This document shows positions 8,422 to 17,421 of a stretch of DNA of 64,000 nt, one piece after another. Each line of letters starts with the position of its first letter. The stretch's first letter is position 1. This stretch comes from Parapedobacter lycopersici_A. Its GTDB lineage: Bacteria; Bacteroidota; Bacteroidia; Sphingobacteriales; Sphingobacteriaceae. The stretch covers positions 1 to 64,000 of the forward strand of contig NZ_JBEBRB010000003.1 of the NCBI RefSeq assembly GCF_040395035.1, in the 5' to 3' direction. Both the position numbers and the translations under genes were made by a program. The notes below the pieces were generated by a model. That model had not been told where the DNA came from. It searched no databases and saw only the letters and a list, made by a program, of their open reading frames with translations.

Positions 8422-8880
8422 ATGAAAATCGAGGAAGAAATAAAAACGGACAAATTCGTCAATGAGCAGCACAGGGCTACGGTAAATATTGTATTTACGA
8501 GCAACTGGATTAGTCATGTTCTGGAGGAAAGGGCTGGAGAAGAGCAAATTACCCTGCAGCAATTCAATGTATTGCGGATACTGCGGGGCCGGCACCCAGA
8601 GCCGGCGACCAATAACCTGCTTAAAGAACGAATGATCGATAAAATGCCGGATATCTCCCGGATTATTGATCGTTTAGTAGTCAAGGGACTCGTATCCAGG
8701 GGACGATGTAATACCGACCGAAGGGCGGTAGACGTCCGGATCACTTCTGAGGGACTGGCTGTGCTGGACAGACTGGATGAGCGGATGCTGATGATGGATA
8801 TGCTTCATCGGATGACGGATGAAGAATGCCGACAACTTAATGATTTGCTCGACAAAATGCGGGAAGCGGCCGTTAGGTAA
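8422..8880 (+). CDS. MarR family transcriptional regulator
   Basis: A 152-residue winged-helix protein of MarR type. The recognition-helix region, about residues 70-97, contains MPDISRIIDRLVVKGLVSR, followed by a wing with an Arg/Asp-rich turn (NTDRRAVDVRIT), all family hallmarks. MarR dimers usually repress neighbouring or their own genes and release on binding small phenolic ligands. No divergent partner is present: the next gene on the right is convergent and ends 11 bases away, so its target is unclear. A 157-base gap upstream would hold its promoter and operator; I see no strong palindrome there. Confidence 0.88.
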   Translation: MKIEEEIKTDKFVNEQHRATVNIVFTSNWISHVLEERAGEEQITLQQFNVLRILRGRHPEPATNNLLKERMIDKMPDISRIIDRLVVKGLVSRGRCNTDRRAVDVRITSEGLAVLDRLDERMLMMDMLHRMTDEECRQLNDLLDKMREAAVR

Positions 8881-8891
8881 AGGGTTATCTA

Positions 8892-9644
8892 TCAATGTCC
8901 ATGTCCGCCGGAATTCAGCAGAAAGTTTGCCAGCGCGACGGTGATTCCCAAAATAACGGCTATCATCTTCCGGCGGTTAAATTTATGGTGATCTGCAGAA
9001 CCTGACTCAAAAAGGATAGTTGTAGAAATATGAAGGAATACGCCGATAACCATCGCCATGATCCGGTCGAAATAGCGCTCAATGTTGCCGATACCCCCTG
9101 AGCTGATTCCCTTGCTGAGCAGGAATCCGAGCGGCGTCATGATTGAAAACAGAATCAGCAAAAGAACGATCCCCCGTTTGGAGAGCGATGTATGTATTAA
9201 CAGGCTTCCCAAAGCGAAGGCTGCAGGTACGTGATGGAGCGCAATACCAAATACCAATTCATTCTGATGGCGTGCAGCCAGAGGCATGCCCTCCAATAGC
9301 GCGTGCAGGCATAAACTGAGCATGATACCCAACGGAAAAACATTGCGTCGGCTTTCATGTGTGTGGTGCAGGTGTCCATGCTCCACACCGTGGGAAAACT
9401 GTTCCAGGACGAGCTGGAAAAAGAACCCCGTTAAAACATAGATACCAATGGTCTCCCGCGGTTCGCCCGGCGTATAATATACGTGAGGGAATAAATCCAG
9501 TACCGTGATGGAAAACAGGTAGGCCCCTGTAAACGAAAGAACCAGTTTCAGTGTGTTGGTATTATCACGCTTTACGAAAAACACGGCGATCCCGCTGGCA
9601 AATGCGGAAGCAAACAATAAGGCGAAAATGGAAAAATCGTTCAT
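8892..9644 (-). CDS. ZIP family divalent metal transporter
   Basis: A 250-residue membrane protein with about eight hydrophobic segments and a cytosolic His-rich loop (HGVEHGHLHHTHE, about residues 84-96), typical of ZIP transporters for zinc or iron uptake. The conserved metal-site helix appears as CLHALLEGMPLAAR and the next as HHVPAAFALG, matching the HN/HE-P motifs of helices IV and V in divergent form. The C-terminus GGHGH is also His-rich. Its start overlaps the stop of the PAP2 gene by four bases (ATGA), so both are on one transcript. Metal identity cannot be read. Confidence 0.85.
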   Translation of the reverse strand: MNDFSIFALLFASAFASGIAVFFVKRDNTNTLKLVLSFTGAYLFSITVLDLFPHVYYTPGEPRETIGIYVLTGFFFQLVLEQFSHGVEHGHLHHTHESRRNVFPLGIMLSLCLHALLEGMPLAARHQNELVFGIALHHVPAAFALGSLLIHTSLSKRGIVLLLILFSIMTPLGFLLSKGISSGGIGNIERYFDRIMAMVIGVFLHISTTILFESGSADHHKFNRRKMIAVILGITVALANFLLNSGGHGH

Positions 9645-10225
9645 GCAGGGTTCTTTGCCAGGGTCAGCCCTGGCTGTAAAAATCGGAAAACCAGTCCTAA
9701 CAGATAGCCAATGAGCGATCCTAATAATGCACCACTGATAATATCCAATGGATAATGTACCCCAACGTAGACCTGTGCAAAACTAATGACGACTGCCCAC
9801 ACCAAGCCGATCCATAGAATGGGTTTCCATCGTCGGTAAAATACCATGATCAGGAATACGGCAATCGCGAAGTGATTGGTTGCATGGGAAGACGTAAAAC
9901 TATATCCGCTTCCGCATCGTACGCGTACGTTCACAAATTCCTTGAACTCGACATCATTGCAGGGGCGTACCCGCTGGACAGACTTTTTAATAACGGATGA
10001 AGAAGTAAAATCAGAAATTCCGAAAGTAACCAGCGTAAAAAGCACTACCAAAATGCCCTGCTTCCCATAGTTCTTCACACAAAAAATAATAATGAATAAG
10101 TAGAGGGGCGCCCAGGTATACCGATTGCGTAAAATAGGCATTAGCCAATCAAAAAACACATTACTGAGCCCCTGGTTGATACTGAGGAAGGCCTCCTGAT
10201 CCAATGAGACAAGCTGGTCAATCAT
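9641..10225 (-). CDS. PAP2 superfamily membrane phosphatase
   Basis: A 194-residue membrane protein with the three PAP2 motifs: KKSVQRVRP (near residue 82), a SSHATNHF segment (near 110) and YVGVHYPLD (near 160). Such enzymes remove phosphate from lipid phosphates, most often undecaprenyl diphosphate or phosphatidic acid, with the active site facing the periplasm. Motif 2 reads SSHA rather than PSGH, a common Bacteroidota variant. First gene of a two-gene operon with the ZIP transporter, driven by the -7 box at 10275-10282. Confidence 0.87.
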   Translation of the reverse strand: MIDQLVSLDQEAFLSINQGLSNVFFDWLMPILRNRYTWAPLYLFIIIFCVKNYGKQGILVVLFTLVTFGISDFTSSSVIKKSVQRVRPCNDVEFKEFVNVRVRCGSGYSFTSSHATNHFAIAVFLIMVFYRRWKPILWIGLVWAVVISFAQVYVGVHYPLDIISGALLGSLIGYLLGLVFRFLQPGLTLAKNPA

Positions 10226-10274
10226 GTTGAATAGCTAATAAGTTGATAGTCATACAGTGATGAGATCCGATGCG

Positions 10275-10282
10275 CAAATATA
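10275..10282 (-). promoter_or_regulatory. Bacteroidota -7 box TATATTTG for the PAP2-ZIP operon
   Basis: A perfect match on the minus strand 50 bases upstream of the PAP2 ATG. A second minus-strand match, TATCTTTG at 10351-10358, with a TTG about 19 bases further upstream, could be a tandem distal promoter. Between them lies a perfect 7-bp hairpin, GCGGGAT-AAA-ATCCCGC (10308-10324). Confidence 0.5.
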
Positions 10283-10454
10283 GTGCTTTATTGCTTACGT
10301 ATATGTCGCGGGATAAAATCCCGCTGATCATAATTGAAACAATGTTGCAACAAAGATAAGTATATATCCCGGATTTCCAACAAAGCAGAAAAGAGTTAGG
10401 TATGGAAAGGAGAGATTCCTTATTTTTACCACCCTACTGCAAAGACAAATCATT

Positions 10455-11837
10455 ATGACACTTATCAAATCCATTTCAGGTATCCGGGGCACTATCGGAG
10501 GAAAGCCCGGAGAAGCACTTACTCCCATTGATGTTGTAAAATTTACCGCGGCATTCGGATCATTCATTAAACAGCGATCCGGAATTAACAGGATTGTTGT
10601 TGGCCGTGATGCGCGAATTTCGGGGGAGATGGTGCGTAACCTGGTGGTGGGCACATTACAAAGTATCGGGATGGATGTAGTTGACTTGGGTTTATCCACA
10701 ACACCCACAGTTGAAATTGCAGTACCCGGTGAACACGCAGGCGGGGGAATTATCCTGACTGCAAGCCATAATCCGGCACAGTGGAATGCGCTGAAGCTGC
10801 TTAATGGGGAAGGCGAATTTATTAACGATGAAGAAGGGAAGCAGGTGTTGGAAATGGCTGAAAATTTTGATTTTAATTTCGCTGATGTGGAAAATCTGGG
10901 AAAGGTTCTTTACGATGATACATACCTGCAAAAACACATCGACCAGGTACTGGCCCTTGAGTTGGTGGATGCGGAGGCGATTCGTAAGGCTAATTTTAAC
11001 ATAGCGGTGGATGCTGTTAACTCAACCGGAGGGATTTTCGTTCCGGCTTTACTTGAGGCGTTGGGTGTAAGGAATATCCATAAAATCCATTGTCTGCCCG
11101 ATGGGCATTTTGCCCATAACCCCGAGCCTTTGGCCGAGAACTTGACGGACCTGTCGGCATTGGTTATTGAACGGGGAGCCGACCTGGGCATTGCGGTTGA
11201 TCCCGATGTCGACCGATTGTGCTTCGTAATGGAAGATGGTAACATGTTCGGTGAAGAATATACGTTGGTCGCTGTCAGCGATTACGTACTCCGGCATACA
11301 CCGGGCGATACGGTGTCAAATTTATCCTCTACACGGGCGTTGCGCGACGTGACTGTACAACAGGGTTCCGTATATCATGCCGCGGCTGTGGGAGAAGTCA
11401 ATGTGGTGACCAAAATGAAAGAAGTGAATGCGGTAATAGGGGGTGAAGGCAACGGGGGCGTAATTTATCCGGCTATCCATTATGGCCGTGATGCGCTGGC
11501 GGGAATTGCCTTGTTTTTAACCCATTTGGCAAAAAGCGGAAAGCGAATTTCGGAATTACGGGCGACATACCCGCCTTATTTTATGTCGAAGAATAAAATA
11601 ACGCTCACGCCGGATCTGGATGTGGATCAGCTGCTGGTGGCCATGCAGCAGCGTTACCGGGAAACGCCCCACAGCACGATTGATGGGTTAAAAATCGATT
11701 TTGAGGAGGGATGGGTACACCTCAGGAAATCCAATACCGAGCCCATCATCCGGGTTTATTCGGAAGGGCCTACACCGGACCGGGCTGACGCACTGGCCCG
11801 GAAGGTTATGGAAGAAATCCGGGCAATAGTCGGATAA
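10455..11837 (+). CDS. glmM: Phosphoglucosamine mutase
   Basis: A 460-residue alpha-D-phosphohexomutase. The phosphorylated serine is Ser104 in TASHNPAQWN; the magnesium loop DPDVDRL is near residue 253; the sugar-binding GEGNGG is near 334, and the C-terminal phosphate loop RKSNTEPIIRVYSE is near 422. The enzyme turns glucosamine-6-phosphate into glucosamine-1-phosphate for peptidoglycan and LPS precursors. The length and motifs fit the Bacteroidota GlmM group; a broader phosphomannomutase activity is possible. It is a single gene with a 229-base upstream region shared with the divergent PAP2 operon. Confidence 0.88.
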   Translation: MTLIKSISGIRGTIGGKPGEALTPIDVVKFTAAFGSFIKQRSGINRIVVGRDARISGEMVRNLVVGTLQSIGMDVVDLGLSTTPTVEIAVPGEHAGGGIILTASHNPAQWNALKLLNGEGEFINDEEGKQVLEMAENFDFNFADVENLGKVLYDDTYLQKHIDQVLALELVDAEAIRKANFNIAVDAVNSTGGIFVPALLEALGVRNIHKIHCLPDGHFAHNPEPLAENLTDLSALVIERGADLGIAVDPDVDRLCFVMEDGNMFGEEYTLVAVSDYVLRHTPGDTVSNLSSTRALRDVTVQQGSVYHAAAVGEVNVVTKMKEVNAVIGGEGNGGVIYPAIHYGRDALAGIALFLTHLAKSGKRISELRATYPPYFMSKNKITLTPDLDVDQLLVAMQQRYRETPHSTIDGLKIDFEEGWVHLRKSNTEPIIRVYSEGPTPDRADALARKVMEEIRAIVG

Positions 11838-11920
11838 CTGCTCCGCACAAACCGGAATAGGAACGCAGGGCCGGATTTAAATAACAGGCGAATTGTTCGT
11901 ATCTTGTCATAGCCTTGTTT

Positions 11921-13369
11921 ATGAACGATATGAAGAGACATCAAATTGGCGTTTCGTCCGAAACGGGTAAACTGCGACGGGTGTTAATCCATAGCCCCGA
12001 TAGCGGCTTGGGGAAAGTGGTGCCTTCTAAGGCACAGGATTGGCTATTTGAGGATATTGTACACCTCGACACAATCCGTAGGAAGGAATATGACTATTAT
12101 GTAAAGCTTCTGCTCTACTTTTTGGATCCTGATAAAATCAGGGGTCGATTGGCTGAAATCGATGATGCAGCACACCGGCGGAATTTTTATAAACCAGAAC
12201 ACACTGATTTTTATCGTTCATCCTTTGTTGTGGAATTGCAGGTGCTACTGCAAGAAATACTTGACGATCATACGATAAAAAGTCAGCTGGTTGCGGCTGT
12301 ATGTGCACTTGAGGCCTGCAGCTACAAAATCCAACGGGAATTGATGACCTATAATTCAGCTGCATTGGCCCGTGTATTTTTCAGCGGTACATACAACGAA
12401 CGGACGATGATTTTTCCGCCGATTCCCAATTTTATCTTTACGCGTGACATTGGCATTGTGATTAACGATCATATCCTGCTTAATAAACCCATGAAGGAGG
12501 CCCGAAAGCGAGAAGCCCTGATCGCGAAGTATATTTTTTTTCACCACCCTTATTTTTCGACTTGGCGGGCCAATATCATTGAGCTAACCGACACACAGCA
12601 TCATTTTCTATTACCAAGTGATACCGACATGGAAAAGGTGACCCTTGAAGGCGGAGACGTCATGGTTGTCAGCAGACACCACGTACTGATAGGGATCAGT
12701 GAACGGACCAGCAGGGAAGCAGCTTTCCAGGCCATCCGGTGTTTGTTTGACAACGGGGTAGTAGATAAAGCTACCGTAATAAAAATTCCCAATAGACGGG
12801 ACTATATGCATATTGACACCGTCTTTACCCAGATAAAGAGGGGTACTTGGGTGATGCTGGGCGATTTTTCCAACGCCCGTATCAAAAATTCGCAAAAAGA
12901 TGAATTGCATCGGATATTGAACATAACGCCTAATCCGACCGACCAAGTTGAAATCATGCAATTTGAACGCGGAAACGAAGCAACTCCCAGGCATTTCGAT
13001 ACCTTGGAAGATCTACTTCGGGATATCAGCGTAACAGACCTTAATTGTCATTCAGCGGCTGTACAAATCATCTATTCGGGTAATGATACATTCCCGTACA
13101 ACGCACGGGAACAATGGACGGACAGTTGTAATCTGCTGGCTTTGCGGGAAGGGGTGGTATTGGGGTACGACCGAAACGATCGCACAATTGAAGCCTTTGG
13201 AAATGCTGGTTTTGCCGTAGTAGACGTCAAAGATTTAATCGCTGCTTTTGAAACCGGGTCCCAGCACCCTGAAAAACTGAAGGATACGCTTATTCTTATG
13301 CCCTCTGCTGAATTATCGCGTGCGCGCGGTGGATTTCACTGCATGAGCATGCCCTTGTTACGTGACTAA
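11921..13369 (+). CDS. arcA: Arginine deiminase
   Basis: About 482 residues of the amidinotransferase/deiminase fold. It should hydrolyse L-arginine to citrulline and ammonia. Catalytic landmarks are present: FTRDIG (near residue 175), EGGDVMV (near 243), the His in HIDTVF (near 292) and the nucleophile Cys in FHCMSMPLL nine residues from the end. Length is greater than the usual 410 because of an expanded N-terminal helical region. Start chosen at ATG 11921; TTG 11915 is also in frame. The next gene starts nine bases after its stop and acts on the product, citrulline. Confidence 0.88.
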   Translation: MNDMKRHQIGVSSETGKLRRVLIHSPDSGLGKVVPSKAQDWLFEDIVHLDTIRRKEYDYYVKLLLYFLDPDKIRGRLAEIDDAAHRRNFYKPEHTDFYRSSFVVELQVLLQEILDDHTIKSQLVAAVCALEACSYKIQRELMTYNSAALARVFFSGTYNERTMIFPPIPNFIFTRDIGIVINDHILLNKPMKEARKREALIAKYIFFHHPYFSTWRANIIELTDTQHHFLLPSDTDMEKVTLEGGDVMVVSRHHVLIGISERTSREAAFQAIRCLFDNGVVDKATVIKIPNRRDYMHIDTVFTQIKRGTWVMLGDFSNARIKNSQKDELHRILNITPNPTDQVEIMQFERGNEATPRHFDTLEDLLRDISVTDLNCHSAAVQIIYSGNDTFPYNAREQWTDSCNLLALREGVVLGYDRNDRTIEAFGNAGFAVVDVKDLIAAFETGSQHPEKLKDTLILMPSAELSRARGGFHCMSMPLLRD

Positions 13370-13378
13370 AAAACGAAA

Positions 13379-14290
13379 ATGACGATTCTGATGATCCGTC
13401 CGGCCCATTTCGAGTATAATCCGCAGACTGCGGTTAACAATGCGTTTCAGCAAAAGGGACCGCAGTATAGGGTACACGTGGATGCAGTAGCAGAATTTGA
13501 TCATTTTGTTGAAGTGCTGCGGCAATACGATATAGATGTGCTGGTGGTACAGGACATAGAGATCCCGCATACACCGGACAGCGTATTCCCGAATAACTGG
13601 ATTTCATTCCACCCCGATGGAACAGTGGTGCTTTATCCCATGTTTGCCCAGAATAGGCGATCTGAACGCAAAGAGACGGTTTTTAATGCACTTAGCCAGC
13701 GATTTGCCATCGGACAAATTATCGATTATACACATTATGAGGAAAATGACCGGTTTTTGGAAGGGACAGGTAGTTTTGTTCTGGACCGGGATAATCGCGT
13801 TGCCTTTGCTGCCCGTTCGCCGCGGACAGACGGCACCGTGTTTGGGGAATTCTGCAAGCAAATGAGCTATAGGCCAGTCTTTTTTTCATCGTTTGATACA
13901 TCGGGAAGGCCGATATACCACACGAATGTGCTGTTGTGCATAGCCGACCATTATGCAGTCATTAATTTGGCAAGCATTCCGGAACATGAGCGCGCAATGG
14001 TACGGGAAGAACTGGAAGGTATCGGTAAAACGATCATACCGATTACCCCCGTCCAGATGCAGCAGTTTGCGGGTAATATGCTACAGGTGAGGAACAGGCA
14101 GGGAAAACCGTATCTTGTACTTTCTTCTCGTGCTTACCGCGCACTGTTGCCCGAGCAGGTAGCCCAATTGGAGTCTTATAATCCGATTATCCATGTATCA
14201 CTGGATACGATTGAGGAAAATGGCGGCGGCAGCGCGCGCTGCATGATGGCTGAGGTATTTCTGCCCGTAAAGTCAGTGGCAAATCTGTAA
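13379..14290 (+). CDS. ctlX: CtlX-like citrulline hydrolase (amidinotransferase fold)
   Basis: A 303-residue member of the DDAH/amidinotransferase family that matches the citrulline utilisation hydrolase CtlX group. Visible elements are MIRPAHF at the start, FPNNWISFHPDG (residues 63-74), the acid-bearing FLEGTGSFV, HTNVLLC around the catalytic His and the nucleophile Cys in GGGSARCMMAEVF. The known CtlX activity splits citrulline into ornithine, CO2 and ammonia. Together with the deiminase gene nine bases upstream it would give a short arginine-to-ornithine route. Assignment to CtlX rather than another guanidino hydrolase rests on similarity and on this pairing. Confidence 0.8.
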   Translation: MTILMIRPAHFEYNPQTAVNNAFQQKGPQYRVHVDAVAEFDHFVEVLRQYDIDVLVVQDIEIPHTPDSVFPNNWISFHPDGTVVLYPMFAQNRRSERKETVFNALSQRFAIGQIIDYTHYEENDRFLEGTGSFVLDRDNRVAFAARSPRTDGTVFGEFCKQMSYRPVFFSSFDTSGRPIYHTNVLLCIADHYAVINLASIPEHERAMVREELEGIGKTIIPITPVQMQQFAGNMLQVRNRQGKPYLVLSSRAYRALLPEQVAQLESYNPIIHVSLDTIEENGGGSARCMMAEVFLPVKSVANL

Positions 14291-14300
14291 TTTCATCGCT

Positions 14301-15740
14301 ATGCGTCAAGCTAATAATACACCGACTTCCTGCCGACCCATTGCTAGGGCGTTATGTGGGGTCTTCTTGTTGCTTCTTCTTAGTCATTGCCTCCGAACGG
14401 TTGCACAGCAGCAATGGCCGTGCAGTCCGCTTACCTTATCGGGGAATGGGCGTTACTTACAATATGAAGATGGTGCTCCCTTTTTCTGGCTAGGTGATAC
14501 GGCCTGGGAACTTTTTCACCGGCTTACCAGGGAAGAAATTATCCGGTACTTGGATAACCGGAAATCGAAAGGATTTAATGTGATTCAGGCCGTTATATTG
14601 GCAGAAATGGATGGTCCGCGTGCGCCCAATCGCTATGGGGATCTCCCACTGGAAAACCTGGATCCGGAGCGGCCCAATGCATCTTATTTTGAGTTGGTCG
14701 ACTGGGCCGTTGCGCAGGCACAACAGCGGGGCATGTATGTCAGCCTTTTGCCTACCTGGGGCGACAAGGTACTCCAACTGTGGGGACAGGGTCCCGAAAT
14801 ATTCAATGAAGTCAATGCATACCGCTATGGTTATTTTCTCGGTGAACGGTACAAACGCTTCTCCAATGTCATCTGGATGGTTGGAGGTGACCGTCCTGCC
14901 GTGACGGACTCCGTTGATTGCCGGCCGGTATGGCGGGCGATGGTGAAAGGTATCCGCGAGGGAGGAGGGACTGATGCTTTGGTGACCTATCACCCGGCCG
15001 GCGAATCATCCTCTACTAAATTCTGGGGAAACGAGCAGCTGCTTGATTTTTATACGCTGCAATCGGGACACCGTAAACGGGATCTGCCGGTCTGGGAGAT
15101 GATTCAGCGTGATTTTAACCGGATTCCGGCAACTCCGATTTTGGATGCGGAACCCAATTATGAAGACCATGCCATCAACTGGAAAGCGGAAAACGGTTAT
15201 TTTACCGATTATGATGTGCGGAAACAAGCCTACCGATCGGTATTTGCCGGTGGGACCGGTGTAACTTATGGTAATCATGCCATCTGGCAATTTTACCAAC
15301 CGGGCGTTGCACCCGTTACGGATGTAGACCGCTATTGGACTGCGGCGTTGGACAGGCCTGGGGCCTCCCAAATGGTTTACCTGAAGGAACTGGTGCTCTC
15401 GAGACCAGCATTAACGCGTGTGCCGGATCAAGGCATAATCAGGGAAGGGCAGGGAGCAGACGGGGAGTATATCACGGCATACCGTGATGAAGCGGGTACA
15501 TATGCGATGTTATACTTACCGGTAGGTAAACGGGTGGTTGTCGGAACGGGATGGTGCAATGCGGGTGAGCTCACCGGTTGGTGGTATAATCCACGTAACG
15601 GCGACGCACAGTTAATCGGCAACCTGAACCGGCAAGATCAACTTACAGTCACCGCGCCTACACTGGGAAATGGGAATGACTGGGTACTCGTGCTGGAAAA
15701 TGCGCAGATGTATCGCGCTGCACCGGGAAGCCTCAAATGA
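14301..15740 (+). CDS. Exported GH140-like glycoside hydrolase (DUF4038)
   Basis: A 479-residue secreted protein. A hydrophobic signal (residues 18-35, ending near TVAQQQ) is followed by a TIM-barrel domain of the DUF4038/GH140 type: GRYLQYEDGAPFFWLGDTAWELF, then RKSKGFNVIQ, YVSLLPTWGDKV and later WEMIQRD. A C-terminal beta domain from about residue 395 (YLPVGKRVVVG...GWWYNPRNGDAQ) matches the accessory domain of that family. Characterised GH140 enzymes act on apiose links in the pectin rhamnogalacturonan-II. No other pectin genes are near, so the substrate is open. It lies ten bases after ctlX but is probably functionally separate. Confidence 0.82.
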   Translation: MRQANNTPTSCRPIARALCGVFLLLLLSHCLRTVAQQQWPCSPLTLSGNGRYLQYEDGAPFFWLGDTAWELFHRLTREEIIRYLDNRKSKGFNVIQAVILAEMDGPRAPNRYGDLPLENLDPERPNASYFELVDWAVAQAQQRGMYVSLLPTWGDKVLQLWGQGPEIFNEVNAYRYGYFLGERYKRFSNVIWMVGGDRPAVTDSVDCRPVWRAMVKGIREGGGTDALVTYHPAGESSSTKFWGNEQLLDFYTLQSGHRKRDLPVWEMIQRDFNRIPATPILDAEPNYEDHAINWKAENGYFTDYDVRKQAYRSVFAGGTGVTYGNHAIWQFYQPGVAPVTDVDRYWTAALDRPGASQMVYLKELVLSRPALTRVPDQGIIREGQGADGEYITAYRDEAGTYAMLYLPVGKRVVVGTGWCNAGELTGWWYNPRNGDAQLIGNLNRQDQLTVTAPTLGNGNDWVLVLENAQMYRAAPGSLK

Positions 15741-15746
15741 TAAGGA

Positions 15747-16745
15747 TTACCTGGCGTGTATCCAGCTGAAGCTGTAAGGTTTATCCGGTATGCGCATGCG
15801 GTCGGCCAGACGGAGCAGTCGATCGGGCAGGCGCATCAGGTAATCCCGGGCGCGTTCACCAGCCTCATTGAGTTCCCGTACCGATTCAATATTCCATTCC
15901 CGCAACAATTCTTTCAGAATGTCCACGTAATCGACGGCTGTATAGACACCGATCCGCTGAGCAGCGTCAGAAAAGTGAGCAAACGCCTCACCCTGTGGCT
16001 GTCCGGCTTCACGGAGCAAGTGTGCGGGCATGACAATCTTTTTGCGCATCATGTCTTCGAAGGCGATCATCACTTCACTTGCATCCACCTCAAGTGCCTT
16101 GGAAATAAATGACATATAGGCTTTGGCGTGCCGTGCCTCGTCAGATGCAATTACACCGCACATTTTTGCGAGAAGTTTATCGCCGTCTCGTTTAGCAAAC
16201 CCGGCAACACGCCGATGTGAGACGTTCGTGGCCAATTCCTGGAAGGAAGTATAGATGAAATTCCGGTAAGGGTCATTTCCTGTGCCAATGTCAAAGCCAT
16301 CCTGCAGCAGGTATTGTGTGGATATCTCCATCTGCCGCATGTCAACACAACCGGAAAGATAAAGGTATTTATTCAGTAAGTCTCCATGCCGATTTTCTTC
16401 CGCTGTCCATGCGCGCACCCATTTCATCCAACCGCCCTGCTCGTGCTTTTCCACATCTTTGACCATAGTAAGCCACGACTCATACGTAGGAAGGGCTTCT
16501 TCGGTAATCGTGTCGCCAATAAGTACGGCTACCAAATCATATGATAGTTCCTTGGCACTTTCCTGTAATTCCTTTACTTCTTGGAAAAAAGTATCACGCG
16601 AAGCGTCTGGCAAAAAATCCGCCGGTTGCCACATCTCCTCAACGGGTTTCAGGTATTCGCTCATCTCATTGAGCATAAACGGCTCTAAATAAGCCATTAC
16701 CTCTTTGCGTGATCCCTCGGGTATCTGTTGGTTTAACTCTTGCAT
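15747..16745 (-). CDS. Acyl-ACP desaturase (soluble diiron)
   Basis: A 332-residue soluble diiron desaturase of the plant stearoyl-ACP type. The two iron-ligand motifs are TAEENRHGD (near residue 127) and SDEARHAK (near 213), with the single Glu ligands in VKELQES (near 60) and TSFQELATN (near 177). It would place a cis double bond into ACP-bound fatty acids, adjusting membrane fluidity, and needs ferredoxin or a similar electron donor, none of which is adjacent. A strong -7 box lies ten bases before the start. Its end converges with the GH140 gene. Confidence 0.9.
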   Translation of the reverse strand: MQELNQQIPEGSRKEVMAYLEPFMLNEMSEYLKPVEEMWQPADFLPDASRDTFFQEVKELQESAKELSYDLVAVLIGDTITEEALPTYESWLTMVKDVEKHEQGGWMKWVRAWTAEENRHGDLLNKYLYLSGCVDMRQMEISTQYLLQDGFDIGTGNDPYRNFIYTSFQELATNVSHRRVAGFAKRDGDKLLAKMCGVIASDEARHAKAYMSFISKALEVDASEVMIAFEDMMRKKIVMPAHLLREAGQPQGEAFAHFSDAAQRIGVYTAVDYVDILKELLREWNIESVRELNEAGERARDYLMRLPDRLLRLADRMRIPDKPYSFSWIHAR

Positions 16746-16754
16746 AATTTCTTA

Positions 16755-16762
16755 CAAAGGTA
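16755..16762 (-). promoter_or_regulatory. Bacteroidota -7 box TACCTTTG for the desaturase
   Basis: A perfect match on the minus strand, ten bases upstream of the desaturase ATG, giving a very short leader. On the plus strand, TACCTTTA at 16836-16843 (one mismatch) is a candidate -7 box for the Nudix gene. Confidence 0.6.
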
Positions 16763-16861
16763 GGTAAAATAGACTTGTAATCGCTTTCTGTTATGAAGAA
16801 TATGTTAAAAAATGACGCGAATCACATTTAAGACTTACCTTTAGCACCAATCAAATGGCTC

Positions 16862-17308
16862 ATGAACAGATTTAATGTCCGGGTTTACGGTATTTTGCTC
16901 AATGATAAACAAGAGGTACTCATCAGCGACGAACGGGAGTATGGAATCGAATTCAGCAAATTTCCAGGTGGCGGGCTGGAATTTGGCGAAGGCTTGATTG
17001 AAGGACTTCAGCGCGAATTTATGGAGGAGTGTCAGCTGGAGGTTGACGTTATACAACATATTCACACAACAGATCGTTATCTGAAATCGGCATTCGACGA
17101 CAGCCAGGTTATTGGGGTGTATTACTTGGTAAGAAGCGACGGCAGGCTGAACTGCCGTATCGGAAAACATCCCTTTGACTTCGACAGTGATACCGAACCT
17201 AATCAGGTTTTTCGCTGGATGAGCATCCATCAGTTAGATCCCGAAACCCTCACGTTTGAGATGGATCGGATTGCCTGGCAGGCATTTTTAGCGACGATGC
17301 GGCCCTGA
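16862..17308 (+). CDS. Nudix hydrolase
   Basis: A 148-residue Nudix-fold protein. The Nudix box runs from GGGLEFGEG through REFMEECQL (about residues 38-61) and keeps the Gx5E and REUxEE ligands for magnesium; the usual Gly before the last hydrophobic residue is Gln. Such enzymes cleave nucleoside diphosphates linked to other groups. Substrate cannot be inferred from sequence and the neighbours give no clue. Start ATG 16862 sits 18 bases after a near-consensus -7 box. Confidence 0.85.
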   Translation: MNRFNVRVYGILLNDKQEVLISDEREYGIEFSKFPGGGLEFGEGLIEGLQREFMEECQLEVDVIQHIHTTDRYLKSAFDDSQVIGVYYLVRSDGRLNCRIGKHPFDFDSDTEPNQVFRWMSIHQLDPETLTFEMDRIAWQAFLATMRP

Positions 17309-17421
17309 GACCGGTTAAGCAATCGTTTGCTTAACTATTGGATTTGCATGGTAACGGGAATATTACTATTTTAGGCAGTGAAAGACCAATTTACTTCCAA
17401 TACTACCTAAAATATGTACCT

